16,062 nucleotides of DNA from Opitutaceae bacterium. GTDB taxonomy: Bacteria; Verrucomicrobiota; Verrucomicrobiia; Opitutales; Opitutaceae. The DNA is taken from assembly GCA_009919985.1 (NCBI GenBank), contig RGAX01000047.1, forward strand, positions 1-16,062, given 5' to 3'. Both the position numbers and the translations under genes were made by a program. This document shows positions 1 through 7,770 of the stretch, in pieces (positions within the stretch are counted from its first letter, which is position 1; every line of letters begins with the position of its first letter). The notes under the pieces are model-generated. The model was not told where the DNA came from. It searched no databases and saw only the letters and a list, made by a program, of their open reading frames with translations.

Positions 1-24
1 CTCACCGATTTCAACGCCGTCGGC
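1..24 (+). repeat. 24-base exact direct repeat, copy 1 (partner 3322-3345)
   Basis: Bases 1-24 are identical to 3322-3345, at the equivalent codons (LTDFNAVG) of two paralogous binding-protein genes, and similarity continues beyond the repeat with scattered differences. It marks homology between the genes rather than a separate element. The copies are in direct orientation 3321 bases apart. Confidence 0.85.
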
Positions 25-1116
25 TTTCGTGCCCCCGACGAGCGCACACTCGTCATCACTCTTGAGCAGCCGAATCCACGTTTTCCCCACATCGTCGCTA
101 GCGGCCCCTGGTTGCCCGTACGCGTCGATGTCATTGCTAAGTACGCTCGTAACTGGACGCGCCCCGAAAATTTCGTCGGTAACGGGCCTTTCGTCCTCAG
201 CGAATGGCGCGCTGATCAACGTATTATCGTCCGCAAAAATCCGAATAGGTATAACGCCTCCCAGGTGCGCCTCGACGAAATTCAATTTATTCGCTTCGAC
301 AGCGGTGACGCTGAAGAACGCGCCTATCGCGCCGGCCAGATCGAGGCCACGATGTCTGTGCCATCGTCAAAAATCGCCTCCTACCAAACCGAACATCCCG
401 ACGAGCTACAACGATCCCCACTCATCGAAACACGTTATCTATCCTTCAATACGCGCCGCCCCCCGCTCGATGATCCACGCGTACGCCAAGCCCTCGCTCT
501 GGCGATTGATCGAGAGAAACTCGTCGAAAAAATCCTCCAAGGAGGCCAACCCGCCGCCGGTCGCATGATGCCTCCGGCGCTACGTCTCGCCGAGGCTTCC
601 AGCGAATTACCGGCGTCACACCGCCACGATCCCGCCGCCGCCCGCGCGCTGCTCGCCGCCGCCGGCCTCAACGCTAAAAATTTTCCGCGCCTCGAACTTT
701 CCTTCTGGACCAGTCCGGCTGTCCTCGAAGCCATTCAAGCCATGTGGCGCGAAAACCTCGGCCTTGAAATCGCGCTCACCCAGCGCGAAGCCCGCGTTCA
801 CCTCGCCGCCCTCGCCACCGGCGACTACGATATCGGGTTAATCAATGCGATCCCCGACGTAGCCGACGCCTCCAACCTGCTCGGTGATTTTGCTACGGGC
901 GCGCCCGAAAATTACCCCGGCTGGAGCTCACCCGCGTTCGACGCAGCCCTTGCTCGAGCAGATTTTGTTTCCGCCGAGAATGAGCTTCTCGCCGCCTCGG
1001 CCGTGACTCCGCTTTATTTTAATGTAAAAACCTTTCTACTTTCGCCCCGAGTCAAAGGTTGGCGCGAAGACGGTTTATGGTCGCCCGATTTCAGTGCGAT
1101 TACAGTCGCACCGTGA
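1..1116 (+). CDS. Oligopeptide ABC transporter substrate-binding protein, OppA-like (SBP family 5), 5' end missing
   Basis: This gene is open from base 1 in frame 1 and ends at TGA 1114-1116. The start, signal peptide and N-terminal lobe lie outside the window. About 371 residues remain. They align along their length with the two complete binding proteins downstream, sharing LTDFNAVG at the left edge, WTRP..NFVGNGPF, YRAGQIEA, RVRQALALAIDREKL and GWSSPAFD. The family captures peptides in the periplasm and hands them to an OppBC permease. Two segments are shorter than in the paralogues. About 6 residues are missing between the Trp codons at 109 and 154, and about 11 are missing between codons 937 and 1017, where the others carry a helix before the PLY motif. 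The D-Y-x-D-P motif that both paralogues share is also lost (about 845-880). It may bind a different ligand or be decaying, but the frame is intact. Family assignment is firm; ligand is unknown. Confidence 0.9.
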   Translation, partial: LTDFNAVGFRAPDERTLVITLEQPNPRFPHIVASGPWLPVRVDVIAKYARNWTRPENFVGNGPFVLSEWRADQRIIVRKNPNRYNASQVRLDEIQFIRFDSGDAEERAYRAGQIEATMSVPSSKIASYQTEHPDELQRSPLIETRYLSFNTRRPPLDDPRVRQALALAIDREKLVEKILQGGQPAAGRMMPPALRLAEASSELPASHRHDPAAARALLAAAGLNAKNFPRLELSFWTSPAVLEAIQAMWRENLGLEIALTQREARVHLAALATGDYDIGLINAIPDVADASNLLGDFATGAPENYPGWSSPAFDAALARADFVSAENELLAASAVTPLYFNVKTFLLSPRVKGWREDGLWSPDFSAITVAP

Positions 1117-1151
1117 TTGCCGCGAACAAACCCGCAGGATTGCCATTTAAA

Positions 1152-1171
1152 CCGACGTTCTAAAGCGTCGG
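1152..1171 (+). other. Small inverted repeat just before the M28 peptidase start
   Basis: A 6-base stem (CCGACG at 1152-1157, CGTCGG at 1166-1171) encloses an 8-base loop. It ends 3 bases before the ATG at 1175, where a ribosome would bind. No T-tract follows, so it is not a convincing terminator. It could hinder initiation or stabilise an mRNA end, but a 6-bp stem in GC-rich DNA may be chance. Confidence 0.3.
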
Positions 1172-1174
1172 CGT

Positions 1175-2827
1175 ATGCGTTTCTTTACCCTGCTCTTCGC
1201 GGTCGCCGCCGGCACCGCCTCGCTCTCCGCGGCCACGCCGCCGACGCTCTCTGGCGCGAGCATTCTCCAGCGCGTCAAAGTCCTCGCCTCTGATGAATTC
1301 GAGGGCCGAGCGCCCGCATCACCCGGAGAGGAAAAAACGGTCGCCTATCTCGTCGAGGAATTCAAAAAAATCGGGCTAGCTCCCGGCAACCCTAACGGCA
1401 CCTACGTGCAAAACGTGCCGATGATCGGCATCACCTCGCAGCCCACCGCCACCTTCATCGCCGGCGAACAAACGTTCAAACCGACGCACCTCATCGACTA
1501 CGTCGCGCTATCCAAACGCGTCACGCCGCGCGTCGATGTAAATGCCAGTGAAATCGTTTTTGTGGGCTACGGCATCGTCGCGCCTGAGTATGGTTGGGAC
1601 GACTACAAGGGCCTCGATGTGCGCGGGAAAACCGTGGTCATGCTCATCAATGATCCACCCGTCACCGATCCCGCGACGGGCCAACTCGATCCGAAGGTTT
1701 TCGGAGGTAAAGGCATGACCTACTACGGGCGTTGGACTTACAAATACGAGATCGCCTCCGCCAAAGGCGCCGCCGCGTGCCTTATCGTCCATGAGACGGG
1801 GCCCGCCGGATATCCCTTCGCCGTCGTCGCTGGCAGCTGGGGCCGCGAAAATTTCGACCTGCGCACACCCGACGCCAACGCTTCCCGGGTCGCCGTCGAA
1901 GCGTGGCTCACGCTGGATTTCACGAAGCAACTTTTTAGCTCAGCCGGCCAAGATTTTGCCGCGCTCAAAGCCGCCGCCGCCACCCGCGACTTCAAGCCCG
2001 TCACTTTCAAAGCCCAGGCTTCCTTCGCTGTCTCTAACCTCACACGCGACGTCGGTTCCAAAAACGTCGCCGCCCTACTCCCTGGGTCAGATCCGAAGCA
2101 CCGCCACGAATACATCGTCTACTCCGCTCACTGGGACCACCTCGGCCGCGATCCGAAACTCACCGGCGATCAAATTTACAACGGCGCCCACGACAACGCC
2201 TCCGGCACCGCTTTACTCGTCGAGATCGCGCAAGCCTTCAAATCCCTGCCTGCCGCTGAAAAACCCGCGCGCAGCATTCTTTTCCTCTCCGTTACCGGAG
2301 AAGAAAAAGGCCTGCTTGGATCTCAATACTACGGCCGCGTCCCGCTCTACCCCCTCAATAAAACCCTCGCCAATCTCAACATCGACGGGGCCAACGCCCA
2401 TGGCCCTACATCAGATATCGTGGTTGTGGGTAATGGCGCCTCGTCGATCGACGAGCTCGGCGTGATCGTCGCCCAAACCCAGGGTCGTACCGTGCTACCC
2501 GATCCCGCCTCCGAAAAAGGCGGTTACTACCGCAGCGACCACTTTGAATTCGCGAAAGTGGGCGTTCCCGCTTACTACCCCAAACCCGGACGCACCTACC
2601 TCGGACAACCTGCCGATTACGGCCAAAAAATCGCTGATGCTTACACGGCCAACGACTACCACAAAGTCAGCGACGAGGTGCGCCCCGATTGGACGTTTGA
2701 AGGCGCCGCGCAAGACGGAGCGTTTCTGCTCGAAGTCGGACGACGCATCGCCAACGACCCGCACTGGCCCGAGTGGAAACTCGGCAACGAGTTCAAGGCT
2801 CGACGCGACCAGATGTTGCACCAGTAA
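1175..2827 (+). CDS. Secreted M28 family zinc aminopeptidase with PA-type insert
   Basis: This 550-residue protein has an N-terminal signal peptide (residues 1-19, ending SLSA), so it should act in the periplasm or outside the cell. Residues about 125-270 look like a protease-associated insert (IVFVGYGIVAPEYGWDDY). The catalytic domain follows with the M28 metal and catalytic residues in order: HWDHLG (H319, D321), HDNASG (D340, expected bridging metal ligand), EEKGLLGS (E376 general base, E377 ligand), NIDG (D404) and SDHFEF (H456). All ligands are present, so the enzyme should be an active two-zinc exopeptidase removing N-terminal amino acids from peptides. It sits 58 bases after one binding-protein gene and 11 bases before the next, which suggests co-transcription and a shared job in peptide scavenging. 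The ATG at 1175 is chosen because it gives a proper signal peptide; no Shine-Dalgarno is visible. Exact substrate is unknown. Confidence 0.93.
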   Translation: MRFFTLLFAVAAGTASLSAATPPTLSGASILQRVKVLASDEFEGRAPASPGEEKTVAYLVEEFKKIGLAPGNPNGTYVQNVPMIGITSQPTATFIAGEQTFKPTHLIDYVALSKRVTPRVDVNASEIVFVGYGIVAPEYGWDDYKGLDVRGKTVVMLINDPPVTDPATGQLDPKVFGGKGMTYYGRWTYKYEIASAKGAAACLIVHETGPAGYPFAVVAGSWGRENFDLRTPDANASRVAVEAWLTLDFTKQLFSSAGQDFAALKAAAATRDFKPVTFKAQASFAVSNLTRDVGSKNVAALLPGSDPKHRHEYIVYSAHWDHLGRDPKLTGDQIYNGAHDNASGTALLVEIAQAFKSLPAAEKPARSILFLSVTGEEKGLLGSQYYGRVPLYPLNKTLANLNIDGANAHGPTSDIVVVGNGASSIDELGVIVAQTQGRTVLPDPASEKGGYYRSDHFEFAKVGVPAYYPKPGRTYLGQPADYGQKIADAYTANDYHKVSDEVRPDWTFEGAAQDGAFLLEVGRRIANDPHWPEWKLGNEFKARRDQMLHQ

Positions 2828-2838
2828 CCGCTTAACCC

Positions 2839-4491
2839 ATGCCCGCGCGCATGTTTTTCCACAAACGCCTGCGTTGGTCGTACGCATTTTACCTAAGCGC
2901 TGGACTGCTACTTGGAGTGATTTTTTCAGGCTGTAGCGCCCGCGAAACTGCGGTGGCCGCCGGCAATCGCACGCAGACACTTCACCTCAACAACTCCGCC
3001 GAGCCGCGCGATCTAGACCCGCACACCACCACCATTCCCGCCGACATCAACGTCATTCGCGCCGTCATGGAGGGCCTCTGCGAAGTTGACCCCATCACCT
3101 GCCAACCGATTCCCGGCGTCGCCTCCACGTGGTCTGTTTCACCCGATGGCCTCACGTGGACGTTTCACCTTAGACCCAATGCTCGCTGGTCCAATACCGA
3201 TCCTGTAACCGCGCACGATTTTGTCTACGCATACCGCCGCATTCTCTCCCCTGTTCTCGGCGCCGAGTTCCGGGACCAATTCCACATTTTAAAAAACGCC
3301 GAAGCCTACGCCACCGGCAAACTCACCGATTTCAACGCCGTCGGCGTTCGCGCAACCGACGAGCACACACTCGTACTCACACTGCACCAACCTGTGCCGT
3401 ATCTGCCCACGCTTGTGACACAAATATGCTGGTACCCACTCCACCGCGCAACGATTGAGAAACATGGACGCATCGATCAACGCGGCACCGCTTGGACGCG
3501 CCCTGGCAATCACGTCGGAAACGGCGCCTTTATCCTCGCAGCGTGGACGCCCAACCAAAATCTCCGCGTCACCCAATCCGCCACCTACTGGGACCGCGCC
3601 CAGGTCACGCTCAAAGCTGCTGTTTTTTATCCCATCGAAAACCCAGCCGTCGGCGAAGCCGCTTTCCGCGCAGGCCAACTTCATATCGCCATCCCGCCTA
3701 TCGCTAAGATTCTCGCCGCTAAAAAAGACCCCACACTCGCTCCCTTGCTGCACGATGGCGTCGCTCTTTCCACCGCGATTCTCCGGCTCAATTGCCAACG
3801 CCCGCCGTTCACAGATGCGCGCGTTCGCCGCGCCCTAGCCCTCGCGATTGATCGCATGCAACTAGCCCAACGCATCATTCACAGCAACACGCCCGCCGCC
3901 TCATTCACCCCTCCCGCCTGCGCCGGCTACAGCGCAGAGCCCGGCGTCAGCACCGACATCGCCGAAGCCCGCCGTCTTCTCGCCTCCGCTGGTTTTCCCG
4001 AGGGCCGTGGTTTCCCTAAGACCGAGGTTATTTTTTATTCCTACCACGGCACCGAGCAACCCGTCGCCGAAGCGCTCCAACAAATGTGGCGTACCCAGCT
4101 CGGCATCGATATCGCTCTCGTGCAGCAGGAAATGAAAACCGCCATCTCCGCTCGGCGCTCCCGTAATTACGACATTCTCGCAGGTTTCTGGAACGGCGAC
4201 TACCTAGACCCGGCGACCTTTCTCGATGTCTTCCTGAGCGACGGCGGCAACAACCAGACCGGTTGGTCCAGTCCCGCCTACGACCGCCTCATTGCCGAGT
4301 CGACACGCACCATCGATCAAACAGCCCGCTACGCTCTCCTGCGCCGCGCCGAGGCGATACTCCTCGCTGAGGCGCCCGTGATTCCGCTCTACCACGTACC
4401 AATGCGCCGCTTCCACGCCGCTTCCGTCCGCGGCTGGCATGAGAATTTACTGGATCTACATCCGCTGAAATTTGTCTCCCTCGTGCACTGA
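2839..4491 (+). CDS. Oligopeptide ABC transporter substrate-binding lipoprotein, OppA-like (SBP family 5)
   Basis: The 550-residue protein begins with a basic stretch and a hydrophobic segment ending in a lipobox, F-S-G-C with Cys32, so it is probably a lipoprotein. The mature part has the SBP family 5 hallmarks: AEPRDLDPHTTT near the N-terminus, WTFHLRPNARWSNTDPVTAHDFVYAYRR-type sequence, GKLTDFNAVGVRA, RVRRALALAIDR and GWSSPAYDRL near the C-terminus. The length is normal for OppA. It starts 11 bases after the M28 peptidase stop, so the two are likely one transcript. An in-frame ATG at 2851 is an equally possible start and would keep the signal. It ends convergently with the minus-strand dehydrogenase, with only 8 bases between stop codons and no visible terminator. 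It likely binds oligopeptides; specificity cannot be read from sequence. Confidence 0.94.
   Translation: MPARMFFHKRLRWSYAFYLSAGLLLGVIFSGCSARETAVAAGNRTQTLHLNNSAEPRDLDPHTTTIPADINVIRAVMEGLCEVDPITCQPIPGVASTWSVSPDGLTWTFHLRPNARWSNTDPVTAHDFVYAYRRILSPVLGAEFRDQFHILKNAEAYATGKLTDFNAVGVRATDEHTLVLTLHQPVPYLPTLVTQICWYPLHRATIEKHGRIDQRGTAWTRPGNHVGNGAFILAAWTPNQNLRVTQSATYWDRAQVTLKAAVFYPIENPAVGEAAFRAGQLHIAIPPIAKILAAKKDPTLAPLLHDGVALSTAILRLNCQRPPFTDARVRRALALAIDRMQLAQRIIHSNTPAASFTPPACAGYSAEPGVSTDIAEARRLLASAGFPEGRGFPKTEVIFYSYHGTEQPVAEALQQMWRTQLGIDIALVQQEMKTAISARRSRNYDILAGFWNGDYLDPATFLDVFLSDGGNNQTGWSSPAYDRLIAESTRTIDQTARYALLRRAEAILLAEAPVIPLYHVPMRRFHAASVRGWHENLLDLHPLKFVSLVH
3322..3345 (+). repeat. 24-base exact direct repeat, copy 2 (partner 1-24)
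   Basis: This is the second copy of the stretch at 1-24, within the complete binding-protein gene. Recombination between the copies would fuse the two binding proteins and delete the M28 peptidase between them. Confidence 0.85.
3826..3848 (+). repeat. 23-base exact direct repeat, copy 1 (partner 8815-8837)
   Basis: This encodes the conserved RRALALAI segment and is identical to 8815-8837 in the third binding-protein gene, including synonymous positions. It reflects paralogy or gene conversion. Confidence 0.8.
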
Positions 4492-4499
4492 GCGCGCCA

Positions 4500-7400
4500 T
4501 CACTTCTTTGCCAGCGCTTCGAGGTAGTCCAACAGTGAGGCGAATTCGCGTAAGGTCAGCCCATCGACCAAACCTGCGGGCATGACGGAAATCGGCAAGC
4601 GCTGCCGCTCTGCGATGTCCTTCACGTTAAACGTAAACTCCTGCGCCGCGACGTTACGTAGTTTCACGCGATCGGCCGCTTCGAGCGTAATGAAACCCAC
4701 CTGTTGCGAGCCATCTTTCAATTTCACGATCTCGGTCGTGAAACCCTGCGCGATCGTGAGATTGGGATTAAGAATATTCCGCGCCAACTCAGGCCGCGTG
4801 TATGTCTGGGCGATATTGCCTAGATAAGGCCCCTTCTGCATTTCTGCCTGACTCACCGTGTGACATGCCACGCATGTCTGCCGCACAAAAATTTGCTCCC
4901 CCAGTCCCACATCACCCTTCATTTTCACGACCTGCGCCACCGCGTCGTCGATGCTCAACGTCCCCACGAGCGGACCACCACCCGCGCCCTTTGCGCCTAA
5001 CTTTAACGAAGTCACCGCGCTCTTCGCCGCCTTTACGACGTCGGCATCCGTGTCGTTGACCGCGGCGAGAATTTTCTGGTCGATCGCGTGGAGTTTAAAC
5101 TTATCAGCGGCCTTGATGATTTGAATACGACGCGCAGTCGTCTCCCAGCCGCTCGCCAAGGTCTTAGCGGCTTGTTCACGCGCCTCAGGACTACCCGACG
5201 CTCGGCTCGAAATTTTTAACAGCGCCCCCTCGGCCCAGACCGCCGAAGGCGTGCCTACGCGTGCCGCCTCTGATTCAAACACCGTATGCATCACATCGAG
5301 TTTCGCCGCGTTTAAAAAAGCCTGACGCGCTGCGTCGCTTTCTTTGCCAACGCCTTTCATGTCATTCAACGAGACCAGCGCAGCCAACATCGCACGCGCG
5401 CCTTCCACGCTATCGGTCTTGGCTAAAGCAGCCACGGCCTGCGCAAGCACCCCCGCATTGGCCGCAGGGTTCCGCGCGGCGCGCACCAACAACGGCACGC
5501 CTTCCGCAGGAATTTCATCCAGCGCAGCCATCTGCATAACCGCATCGGCTGCGAACTCCGGATTCTGCGCTGCAAGGGCGATAATACGCGCGAGCGCTTC
5601 ATTAGATTGGATACGATTAAGATTCATTTCTGCGACCAAATAGCCGGCCTCGGCGGGGGTCGCGTTTGCCAGCAACGCTTTGATGGCGGAAGCAATCCGA
5701 GGGGTCTCGCTCCAGGCTTCGGGTTGATAATACGGTCCACGGGTATCGGGCCGCGTACCCCAAGAATCACCCTTCCACTCGCCGTCGGAGAAATGCAGCC
5801 GGCTCAAAACTCGGATTAAATCCTGCCGATGTTCAGGTATTTTTTCTTTTTCCAATCGCGCGAGCACGCCATCGACGACGGGCTTCGCGTGGATGCGCGC
5901 CAATGCAAATACCGCTCCAGTGCGTTGCGCCTTGGCTGCTTGCGGCTGATCGAGGACCGCGAAACCGGCAGAATAAGCTCCGAGTTGAGCGATCGCTCGA
6001 TAGGCCGTGTGAGCGACGCGTTCGTCTGCATCACCGAGCAAAGCAGCAATTTGCGGCGCAAGTGAGGTGAGATTGCGATGCACGGTGCCGATGATCGCTT
6101 CAAGTTTCACGTGGGCATCCGCGCTCGCCAGTCCGGCGGCAAAGGAGTCGGTCGGCGCATCGTTCCCACCGTCGGCGAGCGCGCGCAACACATACGGTTG
6201 CAAGGCCACGTCGCGGCTCAGGCCAGCGACGGCCGCATCGACGTTGCCGCCGAAGGCGCGTTGCGTGATCGCGTAAACTGCCGCCACGCGCGTCACGAGC
6301 GGTTTTGCGGGTTCGCGCGCGAGAGCCAGCAACCGCGATGTCGTCTCCGCGTTCATTTCGCGGCGCAAGAGCGTCCGCTGCGCTTCAAGGCGAGTCCGGT
6401 GACTGGGTGATTCAAGCAGCGCAACCAACTCCGCGTCGCTCACGCGCCCAAAATTTGGCAAAGCCGGCGCCGTGAAATTTTTCGGCGATACGCGCACGAT
6501 GTAGCCTACATCTGCGCCCGCCCAGTTGAACGTCGCACCTTTCCAACTTGCTTGGTAAACATGGCTCAACGCGTCGACGTCGGCGTCGGTCGGTCGTGTC
6601 ATCGCCACAAATTTCTGAGGCGGCGCCGTCTCGACATAGCTTGCCCCGCGCGGGGCGACCGCTTGGTGCCAGAGTGCGCCCGTGCCCCAGTCGCAGGTCA
6701 GCGGCCCATTCCATTTGCCGAATCCGGGCTCATCCAGAAACAACGCACCGCAGCCTGAACCGCCGCCGTAATCTGCCAAAGGCTTCACGTGCTCGGGTCC
6801 AAAATTTTTGTACAGATACGGATAACCATGATGCTCAAGACCCGTGAAATTTTCGAGACGGATGTCCCAACCGCCGCCGTCGTTAGTGTTGTCGCGGGCG
6901 AAGATGTTGAGTAACGGCCCCACGGCGAGATCGACGATGTTGCGGGTGCCCCGGCTAAAAATTTCTAGACCGGTGCCGTCGGGACGAAAGCGCGTCACAC
7001 CACCACCACGATGTTGCACCGTGCGTCCGTCGGTGCCAACGGCCTTGATGTAACCGAAGTCGCCACCCGCGACGTAAAGCCAGCCGTCAACGCCTAGGCT
7101 CAGACCGTTGGTCGTGTGGTCTGCAGGTCGATCGGCAAAACCAAAGGCGATGTCCTTGATGAGTATTTTGGATTCCTCGGCGACACCGTCGCCGTCACGG
7201 TCAATAAACACGCTCACGTGCGGTGGGTGCACCACGTAGAGTCGGTCGTGATCCCAGACGAGGCCACGAGGCGAATCGAGGTCTTTGACAAATTCCGTTA
7301 CTTGATCCGCGCGGCCGTCACCGTCGGTGTCGCGGAGTCGCAAAATGCGCCCGCGGTGCGGATCGCGGCCCAGCGAGCCGTTCCCATCGCTCGAGACGTA

Positions 7401-7664
7401 AAGATCACCGTTGGGTGCCGCCGCCACAAATACCGGATAATTTGCCGCTGCCGAGTTGGCAAAAAGCGTGACGTCGAAACCTTCCGGTACTTTGACGTCT
7501 TTCAAAATGGCCGCTTCCTGCTCAGGCGTGAAACGCACAATTTTCGGTGCGACGTTACCTTGGGCTTTTAACGCGTCCTCGCGTAATTTTGTCTCCGCAG
7601 CTTGGGCAGTAGTGTTAAAAAGAGCAGCAAGAGCGAAGGCGTTAAATAGGCGAGCGAGGTACAT
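4500..7664 (-). CDS. PVC-type membrane-bound dehydrogenase with HEAT-like repeats and C-terminal heme-binding domain
   Basis: The gene encodes about 1054 residues from the ATG at 7664-7662. Residues 1-22 form a signal peptide ending A-Q-A, which favours this start over an in-frame TTG at 7724 that would add 20 residues before it. Residues about 55-395 resemble the beta-propeller dehydrogenase domain of Planctomycetes and Verrucomicrobia (VPEGFDVTLFA, DTDGDGRAD, DRDGDGVAEE, HTTNGLSLGVDGWLYVAGGD). About 405-870 is helical and HEAT-like. The C-terminal domain carries CVACH (C931, C934, H935) for covalent heme c, and M1028 in SVMPAGL is a likely distal ligand. The protein probably oxidises a sugar or alcohol in the periplasm and passes electrons to its own cytochrome; the substrate is unknown. 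It runs antisense between two peptide-binding-protein genes. No Shine-Dalgarno is visible before the ATG. Confidence 0.92.
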   Translation of the reverse strand: MYLARLFNAFALAALFNTTAQAAETKLREDALKAQGNVAPKIVRFTPEQEAAILKDVKVPEGFDVTLFANSAAANYPVFVAAAPNGDLYVSSDGNGSLGRDPHRGRILRLRDTDGDGRADQVTEFVKDLDSPRGLVWDHDRLYVVHPPHVSVFIDRDGDGVAEESKILIKDIAFGFADRPADHTTNGLSLGVDGWLYVAGGDFGYIKAVGTDGRTVQHRGGGVTRFRPDGTGLEIFSRGTRNIVDLAVGPLLNIFARDNTNDGGGWDIRLENFTGLEHHGYPYLYKNFGPEHVKPLADYGGGSGCGALFLDEPGFGKWNGPLTCDWGTGALWHQAVAPRGASYVETAPPQKFVAMTRPTDADVDALSHVYQASWKGATFNWAGADVGYIVRVSPKNFTAPALPNFGRVSDAELVALLESPSHRTRLEAQRTLLRREMNAETTSRLLALAREPAKPLVTRVAAVYAITQRAFGGNVDAAVAGLSRDVALQPYVLRALADGGNDAPTDSFAAGLASADAHVKLEAIIGTVHRNLTSLAPQIAALLGDADERVAHTAYRAIAQLGAYSAGFAVLDQPQAAKAQRTGAVFALARIHAKPVVDGVLARLEKEKIPEHRQDLIRVLSRLHFSDGEWKGDSWGTRPDTRGPYYQPEAWSETPRIASAIKALLANATPAEAGYLVAEMNLNRIQSNEALARIIALAAQNPEFAADAVMQMAALDEIPAEGVPLLVRAARNPAANAGVLAQAVAALAKTDSVEGARAMLAALVSLNDMKGVGKESDAARQAFLNAAKLDVMHTVFESEAARVGTPSAVWAEGALLKISSRASGSPEAREQAAKTLASGWETTARRIQIIKAADKFKLHAIDQKILAAVNDTDADVVKAAKSAVTSLKLGAKGAGGGPLVGTLSIDDAVAQVVKMKGDVGLGEQIFVRQTCVACHTVSQAEMQKGPYLGNIAQTYTRPELARNILNPNLTIAQGFTTEIVKLKDGSQQVGFITLEAADRVKLRNVAAQEFTFNVKDIAERQRLPISVMPAGLVDGLTLREFASLLDYLEALAKK

Positions 7665-7770
7665 AGGGCAGGTAAAAGGGGTAAACCAGCCTCCCACCAA
7701 CACCGAACGCCCCGACAATTTCAAGCCCGCCTCCGCTTGCGCTCAGCCCGACACATGCTCTGATCGAGCC
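7665..7770. promoter_or_regulatory. Divergent intergenic region between the dehydrogenase and the third binding protein
   Basis: These 106 bases separate two outward-facing genes, so promoters for both probably lie here or inside the neighbouring 5' ends. I could not identify a convincing -35/-10 pair, operator palindrome or riboswitch on either strand. The call rests on gene orientation only. Confidence 0.4.

Noticed and set aside
1508..2115. Long minus-strand open frames within the M28 gene
   Set aside because: Their translations have no recognisable motif, and they lie opposite a gene with all catalytic residues conserved; such frames are common in GC-rich coding DNA.
4492..4499. Bidirectional terminator between the convergent second binding protein and dehydrogenase
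   Set aside because: Only 8 bases separate the stop codons and no inverted repeat with a T-run was found in or next to the gap.
7116..7571. 151-residue plus-strand open frame opposite the dehydrogenase
   Set aside because: It mirrors the conserved beta-propeller coding region, has no family motif and no start signal; treated as a shadow frame.
7665..7724. TTG start of the dehydrogenase at 7724
   Set aside because: It adds 20 residues ahead of a complete signal peptide that begins with an ATG at 7664, so the shorter form is preferred.
7456..7770. In-frame upstream extension of the third binding protein (105 extra residues)
   Set aside because: It is antisense to the start of the dehydrogenase, would place the lipobox about 145 residues inside the protein, and shows no family similarity; the ATG at 7771 gives a proper lipoprotein leader.
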